Shown here: one piece after another, positions 35,988-46,010 of the stretch
How the letters are laid out: the number at the start of each line of letters is the position of its first letter
Position numbering within the stretch: position 1 is the stretch's first letter
Assembly: GCF_900108945.1 (NCBI RefSeq)
Contig: NZ_FNYE01000006.1
Location: 62,001-126,000 of the forward strand
DNA: 64,000 nt
Direction: 5' to 3'
From: Paraburkholderia diazotrophica
GTDB lineage: Bacteria > Pseudomonadota > Gammaproteobacteria > Burkholderiales > Burkholderiaceae
The notes under the pieces: model-generated
What the model saw: the letters and a program-made list of their open reading frames with translations, nothing else
Told to the model about the DNA's origin: nothing
Databases searched by the model: none
Position numbers and translations under genes: made by a program

Positions 35988-36758
35988 TCAATGGGATGGC
36001 TTGCCCATCCGGTCGAGCACGGCCGTCAACAGATCGACGGGCAGCGGAAACACGATCGTCGAATTCTTGTCCGCTGCGATGGTCGTCAGTGTCTGCAGGT
36101 AGCGCAACTGCATCGCCTGCGGTTGTTGCGCAAGCATCTGTGCGGCCTGCAGCAATTTCTGCGATGCCTGCAACTCGCCTTCGGCATGGATGACCTTCGC
36201 GCGCCGCTCGCGCTCGGCTTCCGCCTGGCGCGCAATCGCGCGGATCATCGTCTCGTTGATGTCCACGTGCTTGATCTCGACGTTCGATACCTTGATGCCC
36301 CACGCATCCGTCTGCGCGTCGAGCACGCGCTGGATATCGGTGTTCAACTGCTCGCGCTCGGACAGCAGTTCGTCGAGATCATGCTTGCCGAGCACGGCGC
36401 GCAGCGTGGTCTGCGATAGCTGGCTGGTCGCCTCGAAGTAGCGCGCGACCTGGATCACCGCGCGCTCCGGATCGACGACGCGAAAGTACACGACGGCATT
36501 CACCTTGACCGACACGTTGTCGCGCGTGATCACGTCTTGCGGCGGCACGTCGAACACGACGGTGCGCAGATCCATGCGCACGACCTGCTGCACGACGGGA
36601 ATGATCAGCACGAGGCCCGGCCCCTTGACCTTCCAGAAGCGTCCGAGCATGAACACGACGCCGCGTTCGTACTCGCGAAAGATGCGTACCGACGAGGCAA
36701 TCAGCACGATTGCCAGCAGGATCAGGATGCTGCCGAAACCGAAGGTGAAACCGATCAT
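35988..36758 (-). CDS. slipin/stomatin-family SPFH protein
   Basis: 256 residues. One N-terminal membrane helix ([21 protein letters not shown]) is followed by an SPFH domain ([40 protein letters not shown]) and a helical coiled region ([20 protein letters not shown]). Such proteins form membrane scaffolds and pair with NfeD proteases, whose gene precedes it by 91 bp on the same strand. Confidence 0.92.
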   Translation of the reverse strand: MIGFTFGFGSILILLAIVLIASSVRIFREYERGVVFMLGRFWKVKGPGLVLIIPVVQQVVRMDLRTVVFDVPPQDVITRDNVSVKVNAVVYFRVVDPERAVIQVARYFEATSQLSQTTLRAVLGKHDLDELLSEREQLNTDIQRVLDAQTDAWGIKVSNVEIKHVDINETMIRAIARQAEAERERRAKVIHAEGELQASQKLLQAAQMLAQQPQAMQLRYLQTLTTIAADKNSTIVFPLPVDLLTAVLDRMGKPSH

Positions 36759-36849
36759 GTGCGTTCTCCTTGTTGTCGACCAGAGTGGGCGTTTGACCTG
36801 TCGGCTGGAGTTAGCGCTTTAGCACTTGCTCCAGCCCCAGGCGGAGCAC

Positions 36850-38634
36850 TTACCCGGGTCCCATGCGAGACGATTGCTGTTGGGGGATATCGCCAGCGGG
36901 GACGACCGTGAGCGTGAGGCCGCGCCGCCCGATGACGCGCACGGCGTTGCCCGCCGCAAGCGGCGCAGTGCTGCTCACGCGCCAGCGCTCGCCATGCACG
37001 CGCGCCCAGCCGACGCGCTCCGGCTCACCGTGCAACAGGCTGTCCCTCGACGATTCCGACCTCGCGTCCGTTTCGCTGACGGCGACGAGGCCATCGTCGA
37101 GCACGACGCCGACGCTGCCGATGATCGCCTCCGCGCCCGTCACGACGGGCCGCTGCCGCGCGCGCAGCACCATCCCCGAGACGCCGAAGATGAAGAGCAC
37201 GCTGAACACGACGACGGCGGCGATCATCGGCAGCGGAATGCCGTAGCCGGGCAGGTCGGTGTCGATCAGCATCAGCGCGCCGATCACGAACGCGATGATG
37301 CCGCCGAAGCCGAGCGTGCCGAAGGTCGGCAGAAACGCTTCGGCGATCAGGAACGCGAGGCCGAGGAAGATCAGGCTCAGACCGACGTAGTTGACGGGCA
37401 GCAGTTGCAGCGCGAAGAGGCCGAGCAGCAGGCTGATGGCGCCCGCCACGCCGGGCAGCACGAAGCCCGGATTCGAGAACTCGAAGAAGAGGCCATACAT
37501 GCCGATCATCAGCAAGATCAAGGCCACGTTCGGATCGGTGATGACGGCGAGAAAGCGGCTGCGCCAGTCCGGCTGCAGCGTGACGACGGGCGCATGAGCC
37601 GTCGACAGGCGCTTTGCGCCCGCGGACGTCTCGTAGGTGCGGCCGTCCACCTGCTTCATCAGATCGGGGATGTCGCGCGCAATGATGTCGACCACTTTCT
37701 GATCGAGCGCGTCGTGCGCCGACAGGCTCACCGCTTCGCGCACCGCGCGCTCGGCCCACTCGACGTTGCGGCCGCGCAGTTGCGCAAGTCCGCGGATATA
37801 GGCTTCGGCGTCGTGAAGCTGCTTGCGCAGCTCCGTCGACTGACTGTCGAGCGCGAGCGCGCCCGATGCGGCGCTTTCGCTCGCGGCGCTCGCGCCGGAA
37901 GCGGGTTTTTCGCCCGGCATGGCGGGCGCCTGTCCCGGCTTCGGCGCTTCCTGTCCGCCGATCCCCAACTGCACTGGCGACGCCGCGCCGAGATTGGTGC
38001 CCGGCGCCATCGCCGCGATATGGCTTGCATACGTGATATAGGTGCCCGCGCTCGCGGCGCGCGCGCCGCCTGGCGCGATGTACGTCGCGACGGGCACGGG
38101 CGAAGCCAGGATCGCCTTGATGATCTGCCGCATCGACGTATCGAGGCCGCCTGGCGTGTCGAGTTGCAGGATCGCGAGTTGCGCGTGGTCGTCCGCGGCG
38201 CGGGAGAGGCCGCGCACGATGAAGTCGGCGGTCGCGGGGCCGATCGCGCCCGCGACGGGAATCACGAACACGCTGCCGGGCGCAACGGGCGCAACGGCCC
38301 CTTGCGCGGCGTCAGCCGGCCGGACGAGCGATGCGGCGGCGCAGAACACGAGCGCGAGCAGCGCGATCCGGCGCGCCAGCGTCGTGCTGTTGCGAAAGCC
38401 AGCGCGACGGGCGATGCAATATGTAATGTGCGCAATGTGGTGTGTGATGCGGTGTGTAATGCGCCGGCCAACGGAACACGCAAAACGCGATGCGCCGCTC
38501 GGGCCGCAAGCCAATGCGATGCATGCGCCGGCCGCCATCGAGGCGCCGCACGCCGTGCGTTGCGCGAGGCGCGCGCGGATCGGCGCGTGCCATGAACCCG
38601 CTTGCCGGGACGGGAGAAGCCGGTACGTTCTCAT
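36850..38634 (-). CDS. NfeD-family membrane serine protease
   Basis: 594 residues from ATG 38634. After a signal-like helix (ARRIALLALVFCAAASLV, about 88-105) come a ClpP-class protease domain (PVAGAIGPATADFIVRG; LDTPGGLD; nucleophile Ser195 in ASAGTYI), then four to five membrane helices (LILLMIGMYGLFFEFSNPG onward) and a cytoplasmic OB-fold (GSVGVVLDDGLVAV ... GRRGLTLTVVP). These proteins cleave slipin partners, and a slipin gene follows. The start is unsure: the first 85 residues are low-complexity, and a nearer Met lies at residue 33. A continuous frame of 918 codons up to 39606 overlaps the AraC gene and is not real. Confidence 0.85.
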   Translation of the reverse strand: MRTYRLLPSRQAGSWHAPIRARLAQRTACGASMAAGACIALACGPSGASRFACSVGRRITHRITHHIAHITYCIARRAGFRNSTTLARRIALLALVFCAAASLVRPADAAQGAVAPVAPGSVFVIPVAGAIGPATADFIVRGLSRAADDHAQLAILQLDTPGGLDTSMRQIIKAILASPVPVATYIAPGGARAASAGTYITYASHIAAMAPGTNLGAASPVQLGIGGQEAPKPGQAPAMPGEKPASGASAASESAASGALALDSQSTELRKQLHDAEAYIRGLAQLRGRNVEWAERAVREAVSLSAHDALDQKVVDIIARDIPDLMKQVDGRTYETSAGAKRLSTAHAPVVTLQPDWRSRFLAVITDPNVALILLMIGMYGLFFEFSNPGFVLPGVAGAISLLLGLFALQLLPVNYVGLSLIFLGLAFLIAEAFLPTFGTLGFGGIIAFVIGALMLIDTDLPGYGIPLPMIAAVVVFSVLFIFGVSGMVLRARQRPVVTGAEAIIGSVGVVLDDGLVAVSETDARSESSRDSLLHGEPERVGWARVHGERWRVSSTAPLAAGNAVRVIGRRGLTLTVVPAGDIPQQQSSRMGPG

Positions 38635-38705
38635 TGTCGGCGGCCGGCGCGCCGCGACGAATGTCGTGCGGTGCCCCGGCCTGAAAGGGCTGGCCTGCCT
38701 TAAGC

Positions 38706-39827
38706 TTAGTCGGATTCCGCCCGTTCCGCCCGACGGGAGATACCCGCGTTCGCGGTTTGGGCGAGAGCGTTCGCCGCGCGGTAATCGGCGGGCCGCATCC
38801 CCGTCCACTTGCGAAACGCGCGATGAAACGCGCTCGGCTCCGCAAACCCGAGCGTCGCGGCGATCTCGGCGATCGGCTGCCCGCCGCGCTGCAACGCCGA
38901 AATCGCGATGTCGCGCCGCAGGTCGTCCTTGATCGACTGATACGTATAGCCTTCCTGCTTCAGATGCCGCCGCATCGTCGCCTCGGCGACATTCAGCCGC
39001 TGCGCCATCTCGCCCGAGCCCGGCCACGCGGACATCGGCATCACGCGCAGCGTCTTGCGCACGCGCGCCGCGAGCGAGCCGGGATTGCGGTACTTGATGA
39101 TGAAGCTCGCAGGTGCGTCGCGCAGGAACGGCTTGACGGATTTCGTCGTCTGCACGACGGGCAGTTCGAGGAAGTCCGGCGCGAGATCGACATACGACTC
39201 GCCTTGTTCGAATGCGAGGTCGTCGCAGAACATCAGACGGTATTCGTGTGCGGCGGGCGGCTCCGTGCAGCGAAAGCGCGCTTCGATCAGCGGGATGCGC
39301 CGTCCGACCAGCCAGCACACGAGGCCGTAGACGAGGATGAAGTACGTTGCATACGCAAACATGGCCGGCTGCGTCGCGCCGTCGCGATGGACGAACGCGA
39401 GGCGCACACGGTCGTCGCGCCGGCTGATCTGCGCGGACAGGTCGTCGAGCACGAGCCGCATGAAGCCGACGGCCCGCGTGAGCGCCTGACCGCCGTTGCG
39501 GGCCGTCAGCGCCGTTTGCGTCATCGCGATGAAGCTGCCGCTTTTCATCGCGTGCGTATCCTGGCCGAAGAACTCGTCGTCGAGCGCGCGGGCGATGTTG
39601 GCCCACAGCGCGCCGTACTGCGCAGGCGTCACGCGGCTTTTCGCGCTCGCGAGCATCTGCGGCGCGATGCCCGCTGCCTCGACGACAGCCAACACGTCGA
39701 GTCCGCGCGCGCGAGCGAGCGCCAGCGTCTCCTCAACGAGGCTCACGGAGATCGTGCCTCTTTCTGCTTTCATCCCGTCATGGTCCTTGCGTGGTCTGGG
39801 GGCGTGCTTTCGCGCTGCTGTGGGCAT
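38706..39827 (-). CDS. AraC-family regulator, probably of the valine operon (MmsR-like role)
   Basis: 373 residues. The first two thirds form the Arabinose_bd-type sensor domain of OruR/ArcR-like regulators (VEAAGIAPQMLASAKSRVTP, YGALWANIARAL). The C-terminus is a standard AraC double helix-turn-helix (MAQRLNVAEATMRRHLKQEG, PIAEIAATLGFAEPSAFHRAFRKWTG). It is divergent from the valine degradation operon by about 250 bp, the position of MmsR in Pseudomonas, so activation by a valine metabolite is likely. The start is TTG/ATG-ambiguous; ATG 39773 (18 codons later) is an alternative. Confidence 0.85.
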   Translation of the reverse strand: MPTAARKHAPRPRKDHDGMKAERGTISVSLVEETLALARARGLDVLAVVEAAGIAPQMLASAKSRVTPAQYGALWANIARALDDEFFGQDTHAMKSGSFIAMTQTALTARNGGQALTRAVGFMRLVLDDLSAQISRRDDRVRLAFVHRDGATQPAMFAYATYFILVYGLVCWLVGRRIPLIEARFRCTEPPAAHEYRLMFCDDLAFEQGESYVDLAPDFLELPVVQTTKSVKPFLRDAPASFIIKYRNPGSLAARVRKTLRVMPMSAWPGSGEMAQRLNVAEATMRRHLKQEGYTYQSIKDDLRRDIAISALQRGGQPIAEIAATLGFAEPSAFHRAFRKWTGMRPADYRAANALAQTANAGISRRAERAESD

Positions 39828-40078
39828 ATCTGGTAAATCCGCTCACTTCGCGCTTACTTCGATTACCGAGAAAGGGCGCCAGTATCGTCATTTTGCCGCA
39901 TCGAGTGCTGCTGTCGATGTCCCGACATGGCAAATGCGCTCACGCAGATTGATCGGACGCGGCATCGAATCGCGCTCGCGCCACGCCTACACTGGGTCCC
40001 GACGATCGCGCCGCAAGAGCCATGAAGCAGGCGCAACAAAGAACACAGAGAAGTACACGGAGACGCAAGGCGGCACAC

Positions 40079-41224
40079 ATGGATGAGTTCTATACCGACG
40101 AACAACGGATGATCCGCGACGCGGCGCGCGACTTCTCGGTCGAGCGCCTCGCGCCCAACGCGGCGCAATGGGACCGCGACGGCCAGTTGCCCGCCGACGT
40201 CGTCGCGCAGATGGGCGAACTCGGCTTTCTCGGCATGATCGTGCCGCCCGAGTGGGGCGGCTCCTATACCGACTACATCGCCTACGCGCTTGCGCTCGAA
40301 GAGATCGCGGCCGGCTGCGCGGCCTGCGCGACGCTGATGAGCGTGCACAACTCGGTCGGCTGCGGGCCGATCCTCAACTTCGGCACCGACGAGCAGAAAG
40401 ACCGCTATCTCGCCGATCTCGCGACGGGCAAGCGCATCGGCGCGTTCTGCCTGACCGAGCCGCACGCGGGCAGCGAAGCGAACAACATCCGCACGCGCGC
40501 CGCGCTGCGCGAAGACCAAGGGATGGGCGAGTGGGTGCTCAACGGCAGCAAGCAGTTCGTGACGAACGGCTCGCGCGCCGGCATCGCGATCGTGTTCGCC
40601 GTCACCGATCCCGATGCGGGCAAGCGCGGCATCTCGGCCTTCATCGTGCCGACGGATACGCCGGGCTTCAACGTCGGCCGTCCGGAGAGCAAGCTCGGCA
40701 TTCGCGCGTCCGACACGTGCCCGATCTCGCTCGACGATTGCGCCGTCCCCGAAGCGAACATGCTCGGCGCGCCGGGCGAGGGCTTGCGCATTGCACTGTC
40801 GAATCTGGAGGGCGGGCGCATCGGCATTGCGGCGCAGGCGATCGGCATTGCGCGCGCCGCGTTCGATGCCGCCCGCGCGTATGCGAACGAGCGCATCCAG
40901 TTCGGCAAGGCGCTGAAGGAGCATCAGACCATCGCCAACATGCTCGCAGACATGGCCACGCGCCTGAACGCCGCGCGCCTGCTCGTACATCACGCGGCGC
41001 GGCTGAGGAGCGCGGGCCGGCCGTGTCTGTCGGAGGCGTCGCAGGCGAAGCTGTACGCATCGGAAGTGGCCGAAGAGGTCTGCTCGAAGGCGATCCAGAT
41101 TCACGGCGGCTACGGCTATCTCGAAGACTACGCCGTCGAGCGGCACTATCGCGACGCCCGCATTACGCAAATCTACGAAGGCACGAGCGAAGTACAAAGA
41201 ATGGTTATCGCGCGGCACGTTTGA
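40079..41224 (+). CDS. acyl-CoA dehydrogenase (isobutyryl-CoA dehydrogenase-like)
   Basis: 381 residues with FAD-dependent acyl-CoA dehydrogenase motifs: [20 protein letters not shown] near 125, [10 protein letters not shown] near 155, and the C-terminal [10 protein letters not shown] that ends in the usual IARHV. Located first in an operon for valine breakdown, it most likely oxidises isobutyryl-CoA to methacrylyl-CoA in the cytoplasm. The frame is open to 40022, but AAGGCGGCACAC precedes the ATG at 40079 and that start fits the family. Confidence 0.9.
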   Translation: MDEFYTDEQRMIRDAARDFSVERLAPNAAQWDRDGQLPADVVAQMGELGFLGMIVPPEWGGSYTDYIAYALALEEIAAGCAACATLMSVHNSVGCGPILNFGTDEQKDRYLADLATGKRIGAFCLTEPHAGSEANNIRTRAALREDQGMGEWVLNGSKQFVTNGSRAGIAIVFAVTDPDAGKRGISAFIVPTDTPGFNVGRPESKLGIRASDTCPISLDDCAVPEANMLGAPGEGLRIALSNLEGGRIGIAAQAIGIARAAFDAARAYANERIQFGKALKEHQTIANMLADMATRLNAARLLVHHAARLRSAGRPCLSEASQAKLYASEVAEEVCSKAIQIHGGYGYLEDYAVERHYRDARITQIYEGTSEVQRMVIARHV

Positions 41225-41327
41225 GCGCAGAATAAACCGCCCATAGAGCGCATCCGCGCCGACAACCAGCTTTGCATGGGACGGGAGTACGCGCTAAAGC
41301 GCAGACTCCGGTCGACAGGAGACGACG

Positions 41328-43046
41328 ATGACGGCAGCCCAAGGCTTTTTCGACGCGCGCGACTTCTTGTTGCGCCACCGCACGGACTATCAGCGCGCGT
41401 ACAACGAATTCCGATGGCCGGAGCTCGGAGAGTTCAACTGGGCGCTCGATTATTTCGACGTCGTCGCGACAGGCAACGACAATCCGGCGCTGTGGATCGT
41501 CGACGATCCGGCGCAGGAGGGCCTCAAGCTTTCGTATGCGCAGATGTCGGAGCGCTCGTCGCGGATGGCGAATTTCCTGCGCGGCCTGGGCGTCACGCGC
41601 GGCGACCGTCTGCTGCTGATGCTGCCGAACCGCGCCGAGCTATGGGACGTGATGCTCGCGTCGATGAAGCTCGGTGCGATCGTGCTGCCCGCCACCACGC
41701 AACTGTCGTCCGACGACGTGCGCGATCGCGTGCAGATCGGCGGCGCGAATTTCGTCGTGGTCGATAGCGCGGAGACGGGCAAATTCGACGGCCTCGACGC
41801 GAAGCTCACCCGCATCTCGGTCGGCGCGCCGCGCGAAGGCTGGACGGACATTGCCGGCGCGTACGATGCATCGCCTTCCTTCACGCCCGATGGCGTCACG
41901 CGCGCGGCCGATCCGATGCTGCTGTACTTCACGTCGGGCACGACATCGAAGCCGAAGCTCGTCGAGCACACGCATCAGAGCTATCCCGTCGGCCATCTGT
42001 CGACGATGTACTGGATCGGCCTGCAACCAGGCGACATCCACTGGAACATCAGTTCACCGGGCTGGGCGAAACATGCGTGGAGCTGCTTCTTCGCGCCGTG
42101 GAATGCGCAGGCATGCGTGTTCGTCTACAACTTCGCGCGCTTCGTGCCGAAGGAAACGCTCGGCGTGCTCGTGCGCTGCAACGTCACGACGCTGTGCGCG
42201 CCGCCGACCGTATGGCGCATGCTCGTGCAGGAGCCGCTCGCGTCGTATCCCGTGAAGTTGCGCGAGATCGTCGGCGCGGGCGAGCCGTTGAATCCGGAGA
42301 TCATCGAGCGCGTGCGCCACGCCTGGAACATCATGATCCGCGACGGCTACGGGCAGACGGAAACCACTTGCCAGATCGGCAATCCGCCGGGGCAGCCCGT
42401 CGTGCCGGGATCGATGGGGCGACCGTTGCCCGGTTACCGAGTCGAGCTCGTCGATGCCGACGATCAGCCCGTGACGGAAGGCGAAATCGCGCTCCCGCTC
42501 GGTGGAAGCCCGACCGAGCGTCCGCTCGGCCTGATGACGGGCTACGCGAACAACGCGAAGGCGACCGAGCACGCGATGCGCAACGGCTACTACCACACGT
42601 CCGACGTCGCGATGCGGCGCGACGATGGTTATCTCGTCTACGTGGGACGCTCGGATGATGTGTTCAAGTCGTCGGACTACCGGCTGAGTCCGTTCGAGCT
42701 CGAAAGCGTGCTGATCGAACACGAGGCGATCGCCGAAGCCGCCGTCGTGCCGAGCAATGACGCGCTGCGTCTTTCCGTGCCGAAGGCGTTCGTCACCGTG
42801 CGTCAGGGCTACGAGGCGGGGCCCGAGCTGGCGCGCGACGTGTTCCGCTTTTCACGCGAAAAACTCGCGCCGTACAAGCGCATTCGCCGCCTGCAATTCA
42901 GCGATCTGCCGAAGACAATCTCCGGCAAGATCCGCCGCGTCGAACTGAGGCGCCGTGAACTGGAACGCACGGCGGAGCCCGCGCGGCTGCCGGGCGAGTA
43001 CTGGGAAGAAGATTTTCCCGAGCTGCGCAACGGTAACGGCAACTGA
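41328..43046 (+). CDS. acyl-CoA synthetase (AMP-forming, medium-chain type)
   Basis: 572 residues of the ANL superfamily. LLYFTSGTTSKPKLVEHTH (near 200) is the phosphate loop, GYGQTET (near 342) and the C-terminal SGKIRRVELR supply adenylation and catalytic lysine. It activates a short or branched acid to its CoA ester. In this operon it probably makes isobutyryl-CoA or recycles propionate. AGGAGACGACG precedes the ATG. Confidence 0.9.
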   Translation: MTAAQGFFDARDFLLRHRTDYQRAYNEFRWPELGEFNWALDYFDVVATGNDNPALWIVDDPAQEGLKLSYAQMSERSSRMANFLRGLGVTRGDRLLLMLPNRAELWDVMLASMKLGAIVLPATTQLSSDDVRDRVQIGGANFVVVDSAETGKFDGLDAKLTRISVGAPREGWTDIAGAYDASPSFTPDGVTRAADPMLLYFTSGTTSKPKLVEHTHQSYPVGHLSTMYWIGLQPGDIHWNISSPGWAKHAWSCFFAPWNAQACVFVYNFARFVPKETLGVLVRCNVTTLCAPPTVWRMLVQEPLASYPVKLREIVGAGEPLNPEIIERVRHAWNIMIRDGYGQTETTCQIGNPPGQPVVPGSMGRPLPGYRVELVDADDQPVTEGEIALPLGGSPTERPLGLMTGYANNAKATEHAMRNGYYHTSDVAMRRDDGYLVYVGRSDDVFKSSDYRLSPFELESVLIEHEAIAEAAVVPSNDALRLSVPKAFVTVRQGYEAGPELARDVFRFSREKLAPYKRIRRLQFSDLPKTISGKIRRVELRRRELERTAEPARLPGEYWEEDFPELRNGNGN

Positions 43047-43107
43047 GCGGCAATTGAGTGGCAACCGAAGCGCCGCCACCAACATTCATTTTCAGGAGAC
43101 ATTCAGC

Positions 43108-44637
43108 ATGAGCGCAATTCCAACGACTGTCGCAGGCCAGAAAGTCGACACCGTCAAGCTGCTGATCGACGGCGAGTTCGTCGAATCGAACGCGACCGAG
43201 TGGCGCGACATCGTGAACCCGGCGACGCAGCAGGTGCTCGCGCGCGTGCCGTTCGCGACGAAGGACGAAGTGGACGCCGCGATCCGTTCCGCGCACGCCG
43301 CGTTCGCCACGTGGAAGAACACGCCGATCGGAGCGCGGATGCGCATCATGTTGAAGTACCAGGCGCTGATCCGCGAGCACATGCCGCGCATTGCGAAGAC
43401 GTTGACGGCCGAGCAGGGCAAGACGTTGCCCGATGCCGAGGGCGATATCTTCCGCGGCCTCGAAGTGGTCGAGCATGCGTGCTCGATCGGCACGCTGCAG
43501 CAGGGCGAGTTCGCGGAGAACGTCGCGGGCAGCGTCGACACGTACACGCTGCGTCAGCCGATCGGCGTGTGTGCGGGCATCACGCCGTTCAACTTTCCCG
43601 CGATGATTCCGCTGTGGATGTTCCCGATGGCGATCGTCTGCGGCAACACGTTCGTGCTGAAGCCGTCCGAGCAGGACCCGCTGTCGACGATGCAGCTCGT
43701 CGAGCTTGCGATCGAAGCGGGCGTGCCGAAGGGCGTGCTCAACGTCGTGCATGGCGGCAAGGAAGTCGTCGACGCGCTGTGCACGCATGAGCTTGTCAAG
43801 GCGATCTCGTTCGTCGGATCGACAGCCGTGGGCACGCATGTGTACAACCTCGGCAGCCAGCACGGCAAGCGCGTGCAGTCGATGATGGGCGCGAAGAATC
43901 ACGCCGTCGTGCTGCCCGACGCGAATCGCGAGCAGACGCTGAACGCGCTGGTGGGTGCGGGCTTCGGCGCGGCGGGGCAGCGTTGCATGGCGACGTCGGT
44001 GGTGGTGCTGGTGGGTTCGTCGAAGGACTGGCTGCCCGAACTCGTCGAGAAGGCGAAGACGCTGAAAGTGAACGCGGGTCACGAGCCGAAGACCGACGTC
44101 GGGCCGGTGGTGTCGCGCACGGCGAAGCAGCGCATTCTCGGATTGATCGAAGCGGGTGTGAAGGAAGGCGCGAAGCTGGTGCTCGACGGCCGCAACGTGG
44201 AGGTGTCCGGCTATGAGGACGGCAACTTCGTCGGCCCGACGATCTTCGGCGACGTCACGACCGAGATGCAAATCTACATGACGGAAATCTTCGGCCCGGT
44301 GCTGTGCGTGATGACGGTGCCGACGCTCGACGATGCGATTGCGCTCGTCAACGGCAACCCGATGGGCAATGGCGTTGGTCTTTTCACGCAGAGCGGCGCG
44401 GCTGCGCGCAAGTTCCAGAGCGAGATCGACATTGGGCAAGTGGGTATCAACATTCCGATCCCGGTGCCCGTGCCGTTCTTCAGCTTCACGGGCTCGCGCG
44501 GTTCGAAGCTGGGCGACCTCGGGCCCTACGGCAAGCAGGTCGTGCAGTTCTACACGCAGACGAAGACGGTGACAGCGCGGTGGTTCGATGACGCGACGGT
44601 CAATGACGGCGTGAATACGACGATCAGCCTCCGATAG
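43108..44637 (+). CDS. mmsA: methylmalonate-semialdehyde dehydrogenase (CoA-acylating)
   Basis: 509 residues, the normal length. AGSVDTYTLRQPIGVCAGI TPFNFPAMIPLWMFP-type residues, catalytic Cys in GAAGQRCMATS and LPDANREQTLNALVGAG are typical MmsA. It oxidises methylmalonate semialdehyde to propionyl-CoA, the last step of valine and also of thymine and inositol breakdown. CAGGAGACATTCAGC precedes the ATG at 43108. The next gene, mmsB, is displaced by a 480-bp repeat-containing stretch. Confidence 0.95.
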   Translation: MSAIPTTVAGQKVDTVKLLIDGEFVESNATEWRDIVNPATQQVLARVPFATKDEVDAAIRSAHAAFATWKNTPIGARMRIMLKYQALIREHMPRIAKTLTAEQGKTLPDAEGDIFRGLEVVEHACSIGTLQQGEFAENVAGSVDTYTLRQPIGVCAGITPFNFPAMIPLWMFPMAIVCGNTFVLKPSEQDPLSTMQLVELAIEAGVPKGVLNVVHGGKEVVDALCTHELVKAISFVGSTAVGTHVYNLGSQHGKRVQSMMGAKNHAVVLPDANREQTLNALVGAGFGAAGQRCMATSVVVLVGSSKDWLPELVEKAKTLKVNAGHEPKTDVGPVVSRTAKQRILGLIEAGVKEGAKLVLDGRNVEVSGYEDGNFVGPTIFGDVTTEMQIYMTEIFGPVLCVMTVPTLDDAIALVNGNPMGNGVGLFTQSGAAARKFQSEIDIGQVGINIPIPVPVPFFSFTGSRGSKLGDLGPYGKQVVQFYTQTKTVTARWFDDATVNDGVNTTISLR

Positions 44638-44699
44638 ATCAGCCTCTGATAGTTTCGACGCGGTCTGCGACGCACAGCGCTTATTCACTGAGCGATAGG

Positions 44700-45100
44700 G
44701 CGGCAGGATATTCGGCGCCGCGCGCTGTGGCGCAAGAAAGTGAAGCGGGTGAGGCATTGACTGGTGCGATGGCAACGAACGCGGGTCAAGGACGTTGCCG
44801 TATGAAGGATGGGGACGTTGAGAGCCCGTGGGTAAATGCCAAGTGCTGGCGGTGTTAGCCCGCTTTCTTTGCTTACTTTCTTTGCGGCGGCGCCCCGAAG
44901 GAAGTCCCCTTGGGGGACAAAGAAAGTGAGTGCCGCCCCGCACAGGGGCAACGCCCGCGCCGCGAGGCGCATTGCGGATGCCAGCGAAGAGCGAAGCAAA
45001 CGAACGCATTCGCGGATGCCAGCGAAGAGCGAAGCAAACGAACGCATTCGCGAATGCCCACGACAAGGGCAAAACAAACCAGCGTCGCAGACACAAAAGA
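44700..45100. repeat. third copy of the intergenic repeat, between mmsA and mmsB
   Basis: This stretch matches the left arm of the 33-kb element in inverted orientation, over about 90 bp with very few mismatches (its complement contains CCGCGAATGCGTTCGTTTGC and GGCGCGGGCGTTGCCCC). It also has AAAGAAAGT hairpin arms and the GGGACGTTGAGAGCCCG block. It fills almost all of the 480 bp between mmsA and mmsB, so the operon transcript must pass through it or a new promoter lies inside. Frames across it are not genes; one makes a false 69-residue extension of MmsB. Confidence 0.8.
44974..45049 (+). repeat. 38-bp perfect tandem duplication
   Basis: The unit beginning GCGGATGCCAGCGAAGAGC at 44974-45011 is repeated exactly at 45012-45049, with a third partly diverged copy after it. 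It lies inside the intergenic repeat between mmsA and mmsB. Confidence 0.9.
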
Positions 45101-45116
45101 GAAAGGACACACTGAC

Positions 45117-46010
45117 ATGAAAATTGCCTTCATAGGCTTGGGCAACATGGGCGCGCCGATGGCGCTAAACCTGCTAAAGGCGGCCCACGCATTAACCGTG
45201 TTTGATCTGAACGCGCATGCGGTGCAATCACTCACAGACGCAGGCGCGCGAGCAGCAACCTCACTGAAAGCGGCGGCAACAGACGCCGAATTGGTCATCA
45301 CGATGCTCCCCGCAGCAGCACACGTCAAAGCGGTGCTGACAGGCGAAGAAGGCATTCTCGCGGGCATCGCGAAGAACGTGACGATCGTCGATTCGAGCAC
45401 GATCGACCCGGCCAGCGTGAAAGCCTTCGCCGAGCTGGCGAAAGAAAACGGCAACGCGTTCGTCGACGCCCCGGTTTCGGGCGGCACAGGCGGCGCAGCA
45501 GCAGGCACATTGACCTTCATGGTCGGCGGCAGCGCGCAAATCTACGAGCAGGTGAAGCCGGTCCTCGCATCGATGGGCAAGAACATCGTCCATTGCGGCG
45601 ACACGTCGACGGGCCAGGTCGCGAAGATCTGCAACAACCTCGTGCTCGGCATCACGATGGCGGGCGTCTCCGAAGCGATGGCGCTGGGCGAAGCGCTCGG
45701 CATCGATCCGAAAGTGCTCGGCGGCATCATCAACACGTCGACGGGCCGCTGCTGGAGTTCGGACACCTACAACCCGTTCCCCGGCGTGATCGAAACGGCA
45801 CCGTCGACGCGCGGCTACACAGGCGGCTTCGGCACCGATCTGATGCTCAAGGACCTGGGCCTCGCCACCGACGCCGCGAAGCTCGCGCGTCAACCCGTCT
45901 ATCTCGGCGCGCTCGCGCAGCAGCTCTATCAGACGATGAGCACGAACGGCGCGGGCAAGCTCGACTTTTCGGCGGTGATCAAGCTGTATCGCAAGGATGG
46001 AGACGCGTGA
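45117..46010 (+). CDS. mmsB: 3-hydroxyisobutyrate dehydrogenase
   Basis: 297 residues. The N-terminal Rossmann motif MKIAFIGLGNMGAPMA, substrate motif DAPVSGGTGGAAAGTL near 118 and catalytic Lys in GQVAKICNN near 170 identify the family. It oxidises 3-hydroxyisobutyrate to methylmalonate semialdehyde with NAD. Start at ATG 45117 with AAAGGA about ten bases before; the longer frame to 44910 reads through the repeat element and is artificial. It overlaps the next gene by one base (TGATG). Confidence 0.95.
   Translation: MKIAFIGLGNMGAPMALNLLKAAHALTVFDLNAHAVQSLTDAGARAATSLKAAATDAELVITMLPAAAHVKAVLTGEEGILAGIAKNVTIVDSSTIDPASVKAFAELAKENGNAFVDAPVSGGTGGAAAGTLTFMVGGSAQIYEQVKPVLASMGKNIVHCGDTSTGQVAKICNNLVLGITMAGVSEAMALGEALGIDPKVLGGIINTSTGRCWSSDTYNPFPGVIETAPSTRGYTGGFGTDLMLKDLGLATDAAKLARQPVYLGALAQQLYQTMSTNGAGKLDFSAVIKLYRKDGDA

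Noticed and set aside
36850..39606. One 918-codon frame joining NfeD to upstream sequence
   Set aside because: The first 300 codons overlap the AraC gene in another frame and lack NfeD features.
42898..45096. A 732-codon minus-strand open frame over mmsA and the repeat
   Set aside because: It is antisense to mmsA and reads through the repeat; the composition is that of a shadow.
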